This document shows, in pieces, positions 33,885 to 42,926 of a stretch of DNA of 64,000 nucleotides (within the stretch, counting starts at the first letter, position 1; each line of letters starts with the position of its first letter). The DNA is from RPQJ01 sp963732415 (lineage in GTDB: Bacteria; Pseudomonadota; Gammaproteobacteria; Steroidobacterales; Steroidobacteraceae). A program made the position numbers and the translations under genes. The DNA is taken from positions 46,859-110,858 of the forward strand of contig CAVSZK010000017.1 of NCBI GenBank assembly GCA_963732415.1. Direction: 5' to 3'. A model generated the notes under the pieces. It did no database searches, was not told the origin of the DNA, and saw only the letters and a list, made by a program, of their open reading frames with translations.

Positions 33885-34496
33885 GTGACCGACGACCGCG
33901 AACTGGTGCGGCTGATGCTGGCGGGCGACGAGCGCGCCTTCAGCGAGTTTTTTGCCGCGTATTTCCCGCGCATCTATCGATTCGCGCTGCCGCGGCTCAA
34001 CCGCAATGAGGACACGGCCAAGGATGTCGTCCAGACAACCCTGATCAAGGCCATCAGGAACCTGGACAGGTTCCGCGGCGAGTCGGCGATGTTCACCTGG
34101 TTATGCCAGATCTGCCGGCGCGAAATAGCCGACCAGGTGCGGTCGCAGCGACGTCATTCCGGGAAAGTCGTACTGATCGAGGACAGCGAAGAAGTTCGCC
34201 TTGCGCTCGAGTCCATCGAGGCGCCGGCGGCTGACGATCCGCTGCGACGCTGCGACGGCGCCGAACTGAAGCGGCTGGTGCACGCGGTGCTGGACCGCCT
34301 GCCAGGCCGGTATGGCGAGGCGCTGGAGTGGAAGTACGTTGAAGGCAGGTCCGTCGAGGAAATCGGCGACCTTCTGGGGATAGGCCACACCGCTGCGCAG
34401 TCACTGCTGGCACGCGCGCGGGTGGCATTCAGGGACGGCCTCGAGGCCGTGTTCGGCGCCTCTGCCGCCGACGTGCTGGCGAGCCTCGAGACATGA
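33885..34496 (+). CDS. ECF RNA polymerase sigma factor (FecI-like context)
   Basis: A 203-aa sigma-70 family protein. Region 2 is AFSEFFAAYFPRIYRFALPR … TAKDVVQTTLIKAIRNLDRF … MFTWLCQICRREIADQ, and region 4 is LPGRYGEALEWKYVEGRSVE followed by the HTH IGDLLGIGHTAAQSLLARAR. The start is GTG at 33885 after GCAGG. It overlaps the FecR gene by ATGA, which is followed by a TonB receptor: a cell-surface signalling unit. Confidence 0.92.
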   Translation: MTDDRELVRLMLAGDERAFSEFFAAYFPRIYRFALPRLNRNEDTAKDVVQTTLIKAIRNLDRFRGESAMFTWLCQICRREIADQVRSQRRHSGKVVLIEDSEEVRLALESIEAPAADDPLRRCDGAELKRLVHAVLDRLPGRYGEALEWKYVEGRSVEEIGDLLGIGHTAAQSLLARARVAFRDGLEAVFGASAADVLASLET

Positions 34497-35512
34497 CTGG
34501 GGACAAGAACATGCATGACGAATCGACCCTGGCCGGCCAGGACGATGGCGACCTCGCCAGCCTGCTCGCGGCCACTGGCACGCGCGACCGGCCCTCTGAC
34601 CGGGTTACCCGCGAGGTCCGCGCCGCCGTCGAGGCCGAATGGATGAAATCGGTCGCCACGCGAAGGCAACGGCGGCAGTACACGGGCTGGGCGGCGGCCG
34701 CTGGTATTGCGGTCGCCGCGGTCGCCCTCTGGATCGCGCGTCCGTTGTACCTGGCAACGAGCGGGCCAGTGGCGTCGCTCGCTCGCGTGGTCGGCGACGT
34801 ACAGATCGACGCAGGGGATGGCAACTGGATTCCGCTTGCGGCCGGAAGCATCGTGAATGCCAAAGCGGTGATCCGCACCGGTGGTGGCGGCCGCGCCGCG
34901 ATCGGGATGAAGGACGGCGTTGAACTCAGGCTCGACTCCGACACGCAACTCGCGTTCAACGATGCACGCGAGGCGAGCCTGTCCCAGGGCGCCGTGTACG
35001 TCGACTCCGGGTCGGTCGCCGGCGCTCCGGCTGCGGACTTCCTGCTCGAAACGCCGGCAGGCAGCGTACGTCACCTCGGCACGCAGTACGAGGCGCGCCT
35101 CAGCGACAGCGAACTTCTGGTAAGCGTCCGCGAGGGACGCGTCGAAGTTGGCACGGCGCGAGGTCCGGTGCTGGGCGGCGCCGGCGAACTGCTCACGATC
35201 AGCGACACCGGCGCAACCCGCTCGCGGCTGGCACCATCAGCCTCGCAATGGAAATGGGTGAATGAGGTCACGCCGCCGTTCAGCATAGAAGGGCGCTCGG
35301 TGGACGATTTCCTCACCTGGGCGGGCCGCGAGACCGGCCGCAGTATCGTGTACTCCTCCCCGGTCGCGGAGCATCAGGCCAGGAGCGTCACCTTGAGCGG
35401 CACGGTAGAGGGATTGGCGCCGGATCTCGCCGTGACCGCGGTCCTTGCCACGACCTCGCTGCGACCCGTCGTGGAGGACGAGCAGATCACGATCGACGTT
35501 GCGGCGCGCTGA
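34493..35512 (+). CDS. FecR-domain anti-sigma/transducer protein
   Basis: A 339-aa inner-membrane protein. It has a cytoplasmic N-terminus (about 1-60), one transmembrane helix (TGWAAAAGIAVAAVALWIA) and a periplasmic FecR domain (VVGDVQIDAGDGNWIPLAAG … LRLDSDTQLAF … TPAGSVRHLGTQYEAR). A C-terminal STN-like block follows (SIEGRSVDDFLTWAGRETGR). It is expected to hold the sigma factor inactive until the receptor signals. It is coupled to the sigma gene by ATGA. Confidence 0.9.
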   Translation: MTGDKNMHDESTLAGQDDGDLASLLAATGTRDRPSDRVTREVRAAVEAEWMKSVATRRQRRQYTGWAAAAGIAVAAVALWIARPLYLATSGPVASLARVVGDVQIDAGDGNWIPLAAGSIVNAKAVIRTGGGGRAAIGMKDGVELRLDSDTQLAFNDAREASLSQGAVYVDSGSVAGAPAADFLLETPAGSVRHLGTQYEARLSDSELLVSVREGRVEVGTARGPVLGGAGELLTISDTGATRSRLAPSASQWKWVNEVTPPFSIEGRSVDDFLTWAGRETGRSIVYSSPVAEHQARSVTLSGTVEGLAPDLAVTAVLATTSLRPVVEDEQITIDVAAR

Positions 35513-35563
35513 CTCGGGGAGCATCCGCAGTAGGCTGGCGGTGCGCGCTCGGCTACTATCCCG

Positions 35564-37939
35564 GTGGCTCGCGCACGACGCGGGTTTCCGCGGCAGCCGA
35601 CGCCAGTGCCACTCGAGCCCAATTCAACTACCCGCAGCTACCTCGCAGGCCTGCGTACCATGCTGGTGGCCGCGGCGACGTTGTGGTCGGCGATCGCCTC
35701 GGCCGGTCCACCCTATGCGGGCCGCCCGCTGGATGACGCGCTTCGAGACATCGGGCAGCAGGGGCTGCACCTGGTGTACAGCAGCGAGACCGTACCGCCT
35801 TCGCTGAAGGTTACGCGCGAGCCCGCGGCAGGCACGCCGCGCGAGGTGCTCGAGGAATTGCTCGCGCAGCACGGACTCGAGGCCAGGCAGGTGGGCGCCG
35901 ACGCATTCGCGGTGGTTCGGCAGGACGCCCCGCCGCCGGGGAACCTCGCGAAGACTCCATCGACCACGCCGCCGCCGCTGGAGGAAATCGTGGTCGCGGC
36001 AAGCCACTACTCGCTCTCCGCGGAATTTCCCGACGCACGCACGTTCCTGACGCAGGCCGAGATCCAGGGGATGCCGCGACTCGCCGACGACTCGCTGAAG
36101 GCGGTACATCGCCTGCCCGGGGCCGCGAGCAACGGCGTCTCTAGCCTCGCCTACATGCGCGGCGGCGTTGAGAACGAGACCCTGGTGACGCTGGACGGAT
36201 TTCCTCTCTACGAGCCGTTTCACCTGAAGGTGCTGCTGAGCCCGACCAGCCTGCTGGACCCATCGATCGTGGACGGCCTCGACGTGCACGCTGGCGGCTA
36301 CACAGCGGAGTTCGGCGACCGCATGAGCGCCGTCATCGCTGCGACGTCGGTCCACCCTGATGCTGAACAGCAGTATCAGCTTGGATTGAGCATGTTCAAC
36401 GCCAGCCTGTTCGCATTCAATCGATTCGACGACGGCAGGGGCCAATGGCTGGTCGCGGCACGTCGCAGCAACCTCGACGAGATCGCAAACCTCGTCGATG
36501 CTTCGTATGGCGAGTTGCGTTACTCGGACGCCTTCGCGCGGCTCGACTACGAATTCACCCCCGACACTCGCGGCAGCCTGCACGTGCTGGCGTCGAGCGA
36601 CAAGGCGGACGTCGCGAATGCGCTGGAAACGGAATCCGCGGATGCAACGTACCGCAACAGCTACATCTGGGGGACCGTGGAGCACGACTTCTCGAGCGCG
36701 CTCACCGCAAGCGCCATTGCTTCGTACACCTACGTCAAGTCGACACGTCATGGCGAGGTGGATGAGGAAGACGTTCGCACAGGGCTCGCTGACGACCGCC
36801 GTCATTACGACGTGCTCGGCCTCAAGATGGACGCGACCTGGCGCACCGAGAGGTGGCTGACCCGGTTCGGAGCCGAGCTGCGCTCGCTGGACGCGAGCTA
36901 TGACTATTCGAGCGTCGTGCACTTCGAGCCCGGCTACCCGTTCCCGGACAGTGGCGGTATCACCCGGACAAACGACCTCTCTCCGACGCCCTCGGGACAG
37001 CACTACGCGCTCTACGCAACGACCCGAGTGCGCATCACCGATCCCTTGACCGCCGAATTCGGCCTGCGCTGGGACGACGAGACCTATACGCCGGAAGGAA
37101 ACGACCAGCTGGGCCCGCGGGTCAACCTGCTGTACCAGGTCGCGCCCAGGACACTGCTGCGGGCCAGCTGGGGCATCTACCAGCAATCGCAGGGAATCAA
37201 CGAACTGCAGGTCGAGGACGGAGTCGATCGGTTCTTCAGGCCCCAGCGCGCGACCCACGAGATCCTCGGGCTGGAGCAGGGACTTCCGCAGGGATTCAAC
37301 CTGCGACTAGAGGGCTACATCAAGGACTACGACCAGCCCGCGCTGCGGTTCGAGAGTCTCTACGACCCCACCTCGCTGGTCCCGGAACTGCGCTGGGACC
37401 GGGTAGCCATCTGGCCCGGCTCCTCGCGCTCGAAGGGTTTTGAGCTGCTCCTTACACGCAAGAGCGATTCGCCGTGGAACGGCTGGTTCAACTACGCATG
37501 GTCGCGCGTCTACGACCGTCGTAACGGAAAGAACACGCTGCGCAGCTGGGACCAGACCAGCAACCTGGGCGGTGGCATCACGTGGTCCGACGGCGGCTGG
37601 CAGGCGACGCTCGCGGCCACCTATCACACCGGCTGGCCGACGACACCGGTCAGGCTCGTCGGCACGATCCCCGGGGAGCAGACGGTAACGGTCGGTCCGC
37701 GCAACGCCTCGAGGCTCAACTCCTACGCATCGGTGGACGCACGGGTGAGCCGCGATTTCGCGCTGCCACGCGGGACCCTGAACGTTTTCGCACAGGTGAC
37801 GAACGCCCTCGACCGCCAGAACCACTGCTGCACGGATTTCAGCTACGAGACCGAGGACGACGGCGTAGCGGTACTCGAGCACGAGTACCGCAACTGGCTG
37901 CCTCTCATCCCCAACGTCGGAGTTCTCTGGAAATTCTGA
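35564..37939 (+). CDS. TonB-dependent outer-membrane receptor with N-terminal STN domain
   Basis: A 791-aa (or 759-aa) receptor. A signal peptide covers LRTMLVAAATLWSAIASAGP. The STN signalling domain follows (about 48-110 of the longer form: GRPLDDALRDIGQQGLHLVY … LAQHGLEARQV), then a plug (AYMRGGVENETLVTLDGFPL) and a long beta-barrel ending in NVGVLWKF with a terminal aromatic residue. The start is uncertain: GTG at 35564 or ATG at 35660. The substrate is unknown, with no siderophore genes adjacent. The STN domain plus the upstream sigma/FecR pair suggests transcriptional signalling on ligand binding. Confidence 0.9.
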   Translation: MARARRGFPRQPTPVPLEPNSTTRSYLAGLRTMLVAAATLWSAIASAGPPYAGRPLDDALRDIGQQGLHLVYSSETVPPSLKVTREPAAGTPREVLEELLAQHGLEARQVGADAFAVVRQDAPPPGNLAKTPSTTPPPLEEIVVAASHYSLSAEFPDARTFLTQAEIQGMPRLADDSLKAVHRLPGAASNGVSSLAYMRGGVENETLVTLDGFPLYEPFHLKVLLSPTSLLDPSIVDGLDVHAGGYTAEFGDRMSAVIAATSVHPDAEQQYQLGLSMFNASLFAFNRFDDGRGQWLVAARRSNLDEIANLVDASYGELRYSDAFARLDYEFTPDTRGSLHVLASSDKADVANALETESADATYRNSYIWGTVEHDFSSALTASAIASYTYVKSTRHGEVDEEDVRTGLADDRRHYDVLGLKMDATWRTERWLTRFGAELRSLDASYDYSSVVHFEPGYPFPDSGGITRTNDLSPTPSGQHYALYATTRVRITDPLTAEFGLRWDDETYTPEGNDQLGPRVNLLYQVAPRTLLRASWGIYQQSQGINELQVEDGVDRFFRPQRATHEILGLEQGLPQGFNLRLEGYIKDYDQPALRFESLYDPTSLVPELRWDRVAIWPGSSRSKGFELLLTRKSDSPWNGWFNYAWSRVYDRRNGKNTLRSWDQTSNLGGGITWSDGGWQATLAATYHTGWPTTPVRLVGTIPGEQTVTVGPRNASRLNSYASVDARVSRDFALPRGTLNVFAQVTNALDRQNHCCTDFSYETEDDGVAVLEHEYRNWLPLIPNVGVLWKF

Positions 37940-37967
37940 AGCTCTGCGCCGGGATCGGCTCCGCCGC

Positions 37968-38849
37968 CTAGCCCACGCCGTGCTTGCGGAACCATTCCAG
38001 GCAGCGGCGCCAGCCGTCCTTTGCGGCCTCGGCGTTGAAGCTCGGGCGATAGTCGGCATTGAAGCCATGGCCTGCGTCCGGGTACACGATGATCTCGGAC
38101 GGGTTCTTTGCCGCCACCAGCGCCGCGCGCATCTTCTCCACGTCCGTGAGCGGAATGCCCTGGTCCTGGCCGCCGTACAGGCCGAGTACCGGTGCCTTGA
38201 GGTCCGCCACGACGTCGAGCGGATATGTCGGCTGCAAAGGATTCGGCTGGCCGGCCAGGCGGCCGTACCACGCGACGCCGGCCTTCAGCGTCGAACTGTG
38301 CGCCGAATACAACCAGACGATGCGCCCGCCCCAGCAGAAGCCGGTGACCCCGACACGCGATTCGTCGCCCGAGCCCGACTTGCCAGCCCAGGCGACCGTC
38401 GCGTCCAGGTCCGACATTACCTGCGCATCCGGCACCTTCGACACGATCTCGCCGTATAGCTGCTTCCAGTCGGTGAACTTCGATGGATCACCCTGGCGCG
38501 AATAAAGCTCGGGTGCGATCGCGAGGTACCCCTCCTTCGCGAAGCGGCGGCAGACGTCCTTCAGGTGCTCGTGCACACCGAAGATTTCCTGCACGACCAG
38601 CACGACCGGAAACTTGCCGTCCTTCGCTGGCATCGCCCGGTAGGCCGGGATCTCGCCGTCCGCCACCGGAATCTTCACCTCGCCCGCGGTGAGGCCCTCG
38701 TTGCCCGTTGCGATCACGGTGTCTGCGCTGACAGGGCTCGCCGCCGCCGCGAACCCGACGGCCAGCGAGGTCACGATCATTTCGCGCCGCGTGAGCGCCG
38801 TCCTGCCGATAAGGGAATCGAGCTCCGAACCTGTCCATTTGTCATGCAT
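37968..38849 (-). CDS. Dienelactone hydrolase family protein, Tat-exported
   Basis: A 293-aa alpha/beta hydrolase. A twin-arginine signal (LTRREMIVTSLAVGFAAAAS) precedes the mature enzyme. The Cys nucleophile is in GFCWGGRI, the catalytic Asp in LYGGQDQGIP and the His in DAGHGFNADY, the Cys-Asp-His triad of dienelactone hydrolases. The natural substrate is uncertain, because no aromatic-degradation genes are nearby. It stands alone, convergent with the TonB receptor. Confidence 0.93.
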   Translation of the reverse strand: MHDKWTGSELDSLIGRTALTRREMIVTSLAVGFAAAASPVSADTVIATGNEGLTAGEVKIPVADGEIPAYRAMPAKDGKFPVVLVVQEIFGVHEHLKDVCRRFAKEGYLAIAPELYSRQGDPSKFTDWKQLYGEIVSKVPDAQVMSDLDATVAWAGKSGSGDESRVGVTGFCWGGRIVWLYSAHSSTLKAGVAWYGRLAGQPNPLQPTYPLDVVADLKAPVLGLYGGQDQGIPLTDVEKMRAALVAAKNPSEIIVYPDAGHGFNADYRPSFNAEAAKDGWRRCLEWFRKHGVG

Positions 38850-38885
38850 GGTGATCTCCCGCTGCGAGTATGAATGTTCTGTGGA

Positions 38886-39368
38886 TCAGCCCGGCTCGAC
38901 GCCCGGCTGGAAAGGCTCGGTCTCGGCGGCGAGCGCCGCGGAAACATCAGGTGCCACGGTGTACCGGGTGAACTCTTCCGGCATGCGCTTTGCCCGGCCG
39001 GTCACGAGGTCGATGCACACGTAGTGGATCAGCGCCCGCACCAGCGTCTGCCCGTCGGATTCGCGACGCATCTGGAACCGCCGCTCGATACGCAGCCTGC
39101 CGTCGTTCTTCACCGGCCAGGTCGCGACCTGGATCCGGTCGCCCTCGTATGCGGCGCCGAGGTAATGGACCTGCGTGCGCCACACCGCCATGCCGCGATT
39201 GAGCGCCCGGCAAAGCTCCGGCGGTATGCCCCGATCGGTCGAGTGCGCCCAGGCGCAGTCGTCCATCCAGGCGATGTAGACGACGTTGTTGACGTGGCCA
39301 TAGCCGTCAATCTCGGCGTGATGCGCGACCCGCTCGTGGATGAAGGGCGAAGGCAGGTCCCAGGACAC
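38886..39368 (-). CDS. Acyl-CoA thioesterase, hotdog fold (FadM/YbgC-like)
   Basis: A 160-aa thioesterase. The signature HHAEIDGYGHVNNVVYIAWM contains the conserved Asp and Asn of the 4-hydroxybenzoyl-CoA thioesterase family. The GTG at 39368 is preferred: GAGGAG lies just upstream and overlaps the stop of the acyltransferase gene 10 bp away. Longer frames read through that gene. It probably hydrolyses fatty acyl-CoA in the cytosol. Confidence 0.87.
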   Translation of the reverse strand: MSWDLPSPFIHERVAHHAEIDGYGHVNNVVYIAWMDDCAWAHSTDRGIPPELCRALNRGMAVWRTQVHYLGAAYEGDRIQVATWPVKNDGRLRIERRFQMRRESDGQTLVRALIHYVCIDLVTGRAKRMPEEFTRYTVAPDVSAALAAETEPFQPGVEPG

Positions 39369-39378
39369 CTGGTTCTCC

Positions 39379-40269
39379 TCAGGACAGCAGCCGCTCGAGC
39401 AACTGGTCCTTCTCGGCCCAGATGCCGGCCAACCATTGCTTGAAGCGATTGCGGAATGCCAGATCGCCTGCGAAGTCACCAGACGACATCCAGTCGTCGA
39501 TCGGCCGCTTGCGGATATCGACGATCACCGTCCCTATCCTGCCACAGCAGAGGTCCCACAGGCTCGGCCTCGCCGCTGGATAGGCAATAGTCACGTCGAG
39601 CATCGCGTGCAGCATGCCGCCCATTGCCGACAGCACGAACGCCGTGCCGCCCCGACGCGGCGGCAGCAGGTGCCGGTACGGGGACTTGAGCGCCCTGTGC
39701 TTGCTCTCGGTGAAACGCGTGCCCTCAACGAAATTCATCACCGAGGTCGGGATCAGCCGGAATTTCTCGCAGGCTCGTCGCGTTACCTCGAGGTCCTCGC
39801 CGCGTTTCTCCGGGTGCTTCGCCAGGTAAGCGGGCGAATGGCGGCGCATGAACGGGAAATCGAGCGCCCACCAGGCCAGCCCGAGGAACGGCACCCAGAT
39901 CAATTCCTGCTTAAGGAAGAACTTCAGGAACGGAATCCGGCGGTTGAAGACGGCCTGGAGCACAAGGATGTCCACCCACGACTGGTGGTTGGACACCACC
40001 AGGTACCAGTCGCGCGTCGACAGGCCCTCGAGCCCCCGCACGTCGAGCGGCAACGAACCCATCATCCGGAAGATGGCCTTGTTGGTGCCGATCCAGCCTT
40101 CGGCCAGCGCCGTCATGGCGCGGCTCGCGGGGCGTCGCCAGGCCTGCAGCGGCACGATCAGCTTCAGCACCGCCACGACGAACAGTACGGTGCACCATGC
40201 GATGACGTTCAGCGACATCAGCGAAATCGTGATCACGCCCCTGAGGGTCGAACCGCTGCGGTCCTGCAC
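39379..40269 (-). CDS. Lysophospholipid acyltransferase (PlsC/YihG-like)
   Basis: A 296-aa membrane-anchored acyltransferase. An N-terminal hydrophobic segment (SLNVIAWCTVLFVVAVLKLI) is followed by the catalytic NHQSWVD (H-x4-D) and the glycerol-phosphate-binding motif FVEGTRF. The pattern matches E. coli YihG, which acts on lysophosphatidic or lysophosphatidylglycerol species. The start is taken as GTG at 40269; an internal ATG at 40218 is possible. It is cotranscribed with the thioesterase. Confidence 0.9.
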   Translation of the reverse strand: MQDRSGSTLRGVITISLMSLNVIAWCTVLFVVAVLKLIVPLQAWRRPASRAMTALAEGWIGTNKAIFRMMGSLPLDVRGLEGLSTRDWYLVVSNHQSWVDILVLQAVFNRRIPFLKFFLKQELIWVPFLGLAWWALDFPFMRRHSPAYLAKHPEKRGEDLEVTRRACEKFRLIPTSVMNFVEGTRFTESKHRALKSPYRHLLPPRRGGTAFVLSAMGGMLHAMLDVTIAYPAARPSLWDLCCGRIGTVIVDIRKRPIDDWMSSGDFAGDLAFRNRFKQWLAGIWAEKDQLLERLLS

Positions 40270-40343
40270 CGGGTAACATCCACTGGCTGGAAAAGCCGAT
40301 TATGCCCTGCCCGGCCAACGAAACCCCAGCCCAAGGAGCGCGC

Positions 40344-41024
40344 ATGAGCATTGAACTGAATGCCCTCGAAGCACGGGTCATCGGCTGCCTGATCGAGAAG
40401 CAGGTTGCCACGCCCGACCAGTACCCGCTGTCACTGAACGCGCTCACCAATGCCTGTAACCAGAAGAGCAACCGCGACCCGGTGCTGCGCGTCGACGAAC
40501 GAGAGGTCCAGGCGACCGTGGACTGGCTGATTCGCCGCCAGCTGGTGATGGAGAAGTCGGGTTTCGGCAGCCGCGTGCCGAAGTTCCAGCACCTGTTCTG
40601 CAATACGCAGTTCGGCTCACTGCGTTTCTCTCCGCGTGGCACGGCCATCGTCTGCGAGCTGCTGCTACGCGGGCCGCAGACCCCGGGCGAGTTGCGTACG
40701 CACGCCGCCCGGCTCGCGCCTTTCGGTGACGTGAGCGAGGTGGAGGCCGAACTCGAGGAATTGATGACACGACCCGACGGGCCGCACGTCGCGAAACTGC
40801 AGCGGCAACCCGGCCGCCGGGATTCGCGCTACATGCACCTGTTCGGTGGCGAGTCGGCGGAGATCGTGGCCGAGGACCAGGCGCTCGACGAGCCTGCCGC
40901 CGACACCGCGACCACGGTCGCGCGGCCGGTGGAGCGCATCGCCGAGCTGGAAGCCGCGGTATCCGAGCTGCGCGCCGAGATCGAGGCGCTGAAGGCGCGT
41001 CTCGGCGCCGGGAGTCGAGGTTAG
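40344..41024 (+). CDS. yceH: UPF0502 protein YceH (DUF480)
   Basis: A 226-aa protein with two winged-helix domains. The family blocks LNALEARVIGCLIEKQVATP, YPLSLNALTNACNQKSNRDP and LLLRGPQTPGELRTH are present. A C-terminal coiled coil follows (RIAELEAAVSELRAEIEALK). AAGGAG precedes the ATG. Function unknown. It is divergent from the acyltransferase gene by 74 bp. Confidence 0.95.
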   Translation: MSIELNALEARVIGCLIEKQVATPDQYPLSLNALTNACNQKSNRDPVLRVDEREVQATVDWLIRRQLVMEKSGFGSRVPKFQHLFCNTQFGSLRFSPRGTAIVCELLLRGPQTPGELRTHAARLAPFGDVSEVEAELEELMTRPDGPHVAKLQRQPGRRDSRYMHLFGGESAEIVAEDQALDEPAADTATTVARPVERIAELEAAVSELRAEIEALKARLGAGSRG

Positions 41025-41035
41025 AATTCCGGGGC

Positions 41036-41536
41036 ATGAGCAAGTTACGGCCCCTGACGCCGGCGCTCGACGAGGATCACGCTTCCTTCATCCAGGGGGG
41101 CGTGTCGGTGGTGGTCGCGACGCGTGATGCGGAACTGGTGCCGCACGTGGTGCGCGGCTGCGGCTGTCGTGTTTCGCGCGACCGCCGGCGCGTCACGGTA
41201 CTGGTCGAGCCGGCCAGGGTCGGAACCGTGCTGGAAGACGTCGCCGCAAGCGGCCTGGTCGCGGTGGTCTTCAGCCAACCGAGTACACACCGCACTATCC
41301 AGTTGAAGGGCACGGATGCGAGGCTGGTGCGCGTGACCGCCGCGGACCGGGCTGTCTCGGCGCGGCACATGGAGTCCTGGGTCACCGAACTCACCCGGAT
41401 CGGATACAGGGAGGAATTCGCGCGGGTCGTGCGCGGTAACGCCGACCGGGGCCTTGCGGCCATCGCGTTCACGCCGACCTCGGCATTCCAGCAGACCCCG
41501 GGACCGGGCGCCGGCGAGCGGCTCCGCAGCCGATGA
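41036..41536 (+). CDS. Pyridoxamine-5'-phosphate-oxidase-like flavin-barrel protein
   Basis: A 166-aa protein with the split-barrel pattern (SFIQGGVSVVVATRDAELVP … VTVLVEPARVGTVLEDVAAS … VAVVFSQPSTHRTIQLKG). It lacks obvious residues for pyridoxamine phosphate oxidation, so FMN, F420 or haem binding is possible and the function is unassigned. It overlaps the next gene (also a split-barrel protein) by ATGA. Confidence 0.75.
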   Translation: MSKLRPLTPALDEDHASFIQGGVSVVVATRDAELVPHVVRGCGCRVSRDRRRVTVLVEPARVGTVLEDVAASGLVAVVFSQPSTHRTIQLKGTDARLVRVTAADRAVSARHMESWVTELTRIGYREEFARVVRGNADRGLAAIAFTPTSAFQQTPGPGAGERLRSR

Positions 41537-42888
41537 CGACGCCGGCACCGAGCCTGCAATCGATCCGCCCCGCCCTGGACGGCGCCGTACCGGCCGTGAT
41601 CGCGACCTGCGCGCTGGACGGCACGCCGAACGTCTCCTATGTCTCCGAGGTCCACTACGTCGACCGCGACCACGTCGCGCTGTCGTTCCAGTTCTTCAGC
41701 AAGACGCGACAGAACGTGCTGGATAATCCTCGCGCAACGGTCATCGTGATCCATCCCGAAACCGGTGCGCAGTACCGGCTCGCCGTGCGCTACCTGCGCA
41801 CCGAGGAGGCGGGCCCGCTGTTCGAGTGCATGAAGGCAAAGCTCTCCGGCATCGCGTCGCACACTGGAATGACCGGCGTCTTCAAGCTGCGCGGCGCTGA
41901 CGTGTACCGCGTCGAGTCGATCTCCGGGGTATATGACTCGCCGCTGCCGCCGACCGCAGCCCCGGTCAATTACGTCGCGGCGCTGCGGACGGCCGTCACT
42001 CGGATGGCGGGCGCGCCCGACCTTGCGGCCCTGTTCGACTGTCTGCTTGATTGCCTGCGCGACGATTTCGGCATCGAGCACGCCATGGTGCTGATGAATG
42101 ACCCGGCAGGCGACCGGCTTTACGCGGTCGCGAGCCGCGGCTATCCGCAGTCGGGCGTTGGAGCGGAGATACGGCCTGGAGAGGGCGTGATTGGGGTTGC
42201 CGCGAGCACGCGCACGCCAATACGAATCTCGCATGCGACGTCCGAATTCGGATATGGACGCGCGGCACGGGAACTCGCCGCGAGCCGGGGAGTGGTCGCC
42301 GGTATCGCGGACGAGATCCCGGTGCCGGGGTTACCCAGATCGCAGAGCCAGCTCGCGATCCCGATGCTGGCAGGCGGGCAACTGGTGGGAGTGGTGTTCG
42401 CCGAAAGCCCGGCGACCGGGTTCTTCGGCTACGAGGAAGAAGACGCGCTGTGCGTGCTCGCAAGCGTGGTCGCGAATTCCACGGATCTTTACGACCCCGA
42501 GCCAACCGACGAACAGCCCAGCGCCGCGCGCTTCGCGGCCGCCCCGGCCGGATCTCCAGTACGAATTCGTCACTACGCGGAGAACGACAGCATCTTCATC
42601 GACGAGGACTACCTCATCAAGGGCGTCGCCGGTGCAATCCTCTGGCGCCTGGTACGCGGCTACGTCGATGAACGGCGCACCGACTACTCGAACCGCGAAC
42701 TGCGGCTCGACCCGACGATCCGCCTTCCGGACGTCAGCGAGAATCTCGAGGCACGCCTGATACTGCTGCAGCGAAGGCTCGAAGAGCGCTGCCCGGAGTT
42801 GCGCATCGAGAAGACGGGCCGCGGGCGATTCCGGCTCAACGTGTCACGGCCATTGTCACTGACAGAAATCCGGCCCGACGCGTCCTAG
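41533..42888 (+). CDS. Split-barrel (PNPOx-like) + GAF + C-terminal domain sensor protein
   Basis: A 451-aa multidomain protein. Residues about 5-130 form a PNPOx-like flavin barrel (VIATCALDGTPNVSYVSEVH … RQNVLDNPRATVIV). Residues about 150-310 form a GAF domain (LLDCLRDDFGIEHAMVLMND … GEGVIGVAASTRTPIRI). Residues about 335-445 are a basic C-terminal domain (DYLIKGVAGAILWRLVRGYV) that could be a winged helix or dimer domain. The architecture suggests a redox or small-molecule sensor, and any DNA binding is inferred. It is translationally coupled to the upstream barrel protein. Confidence 0.72.
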   Translation: MTTPAPSLQSIRPALDGAVPAVIATCALDGTPNVSYVSEVHYVDRDHVALSFQFFSKTRQNVLDNPRATVIVIHPETGAQYRLAVRYLRTEEAGPLFECMKAKLSGIASHTGMTGVFKLRGADVYRVESISGVYDSPLPPTAAPVNYVAALRTAVTRMAGAPDLAALFDCLLDCLRDDFGIEHAMVLMNDPAGDRLYAVASRGYPQSGVGAEIRPGEGVIGVAASTRTPIRISHATSEFGYGRAARELAASRGVVAGIADEIPVPGLPRSQSQLAIPMLAGGQLVGVVFAESPATGFFGYEEEDALCVLASVVANSTDLYDPEPTDEQPSAARFAAAPAGSPVRIRHYAENDSIFIDEDYLIKGVAGAILWRLVRGYVDERRTDYSNRELRLDPTIRLPDVSENLEARLILLQRRLEERCPELRIEKTGRGRFRLNVSRPLSLTEIRPDAS

Positions 42889-42926
42889 CGCACCGGGCCG
42901 GCCCTGCTCATTGAACGCGCCACGCC

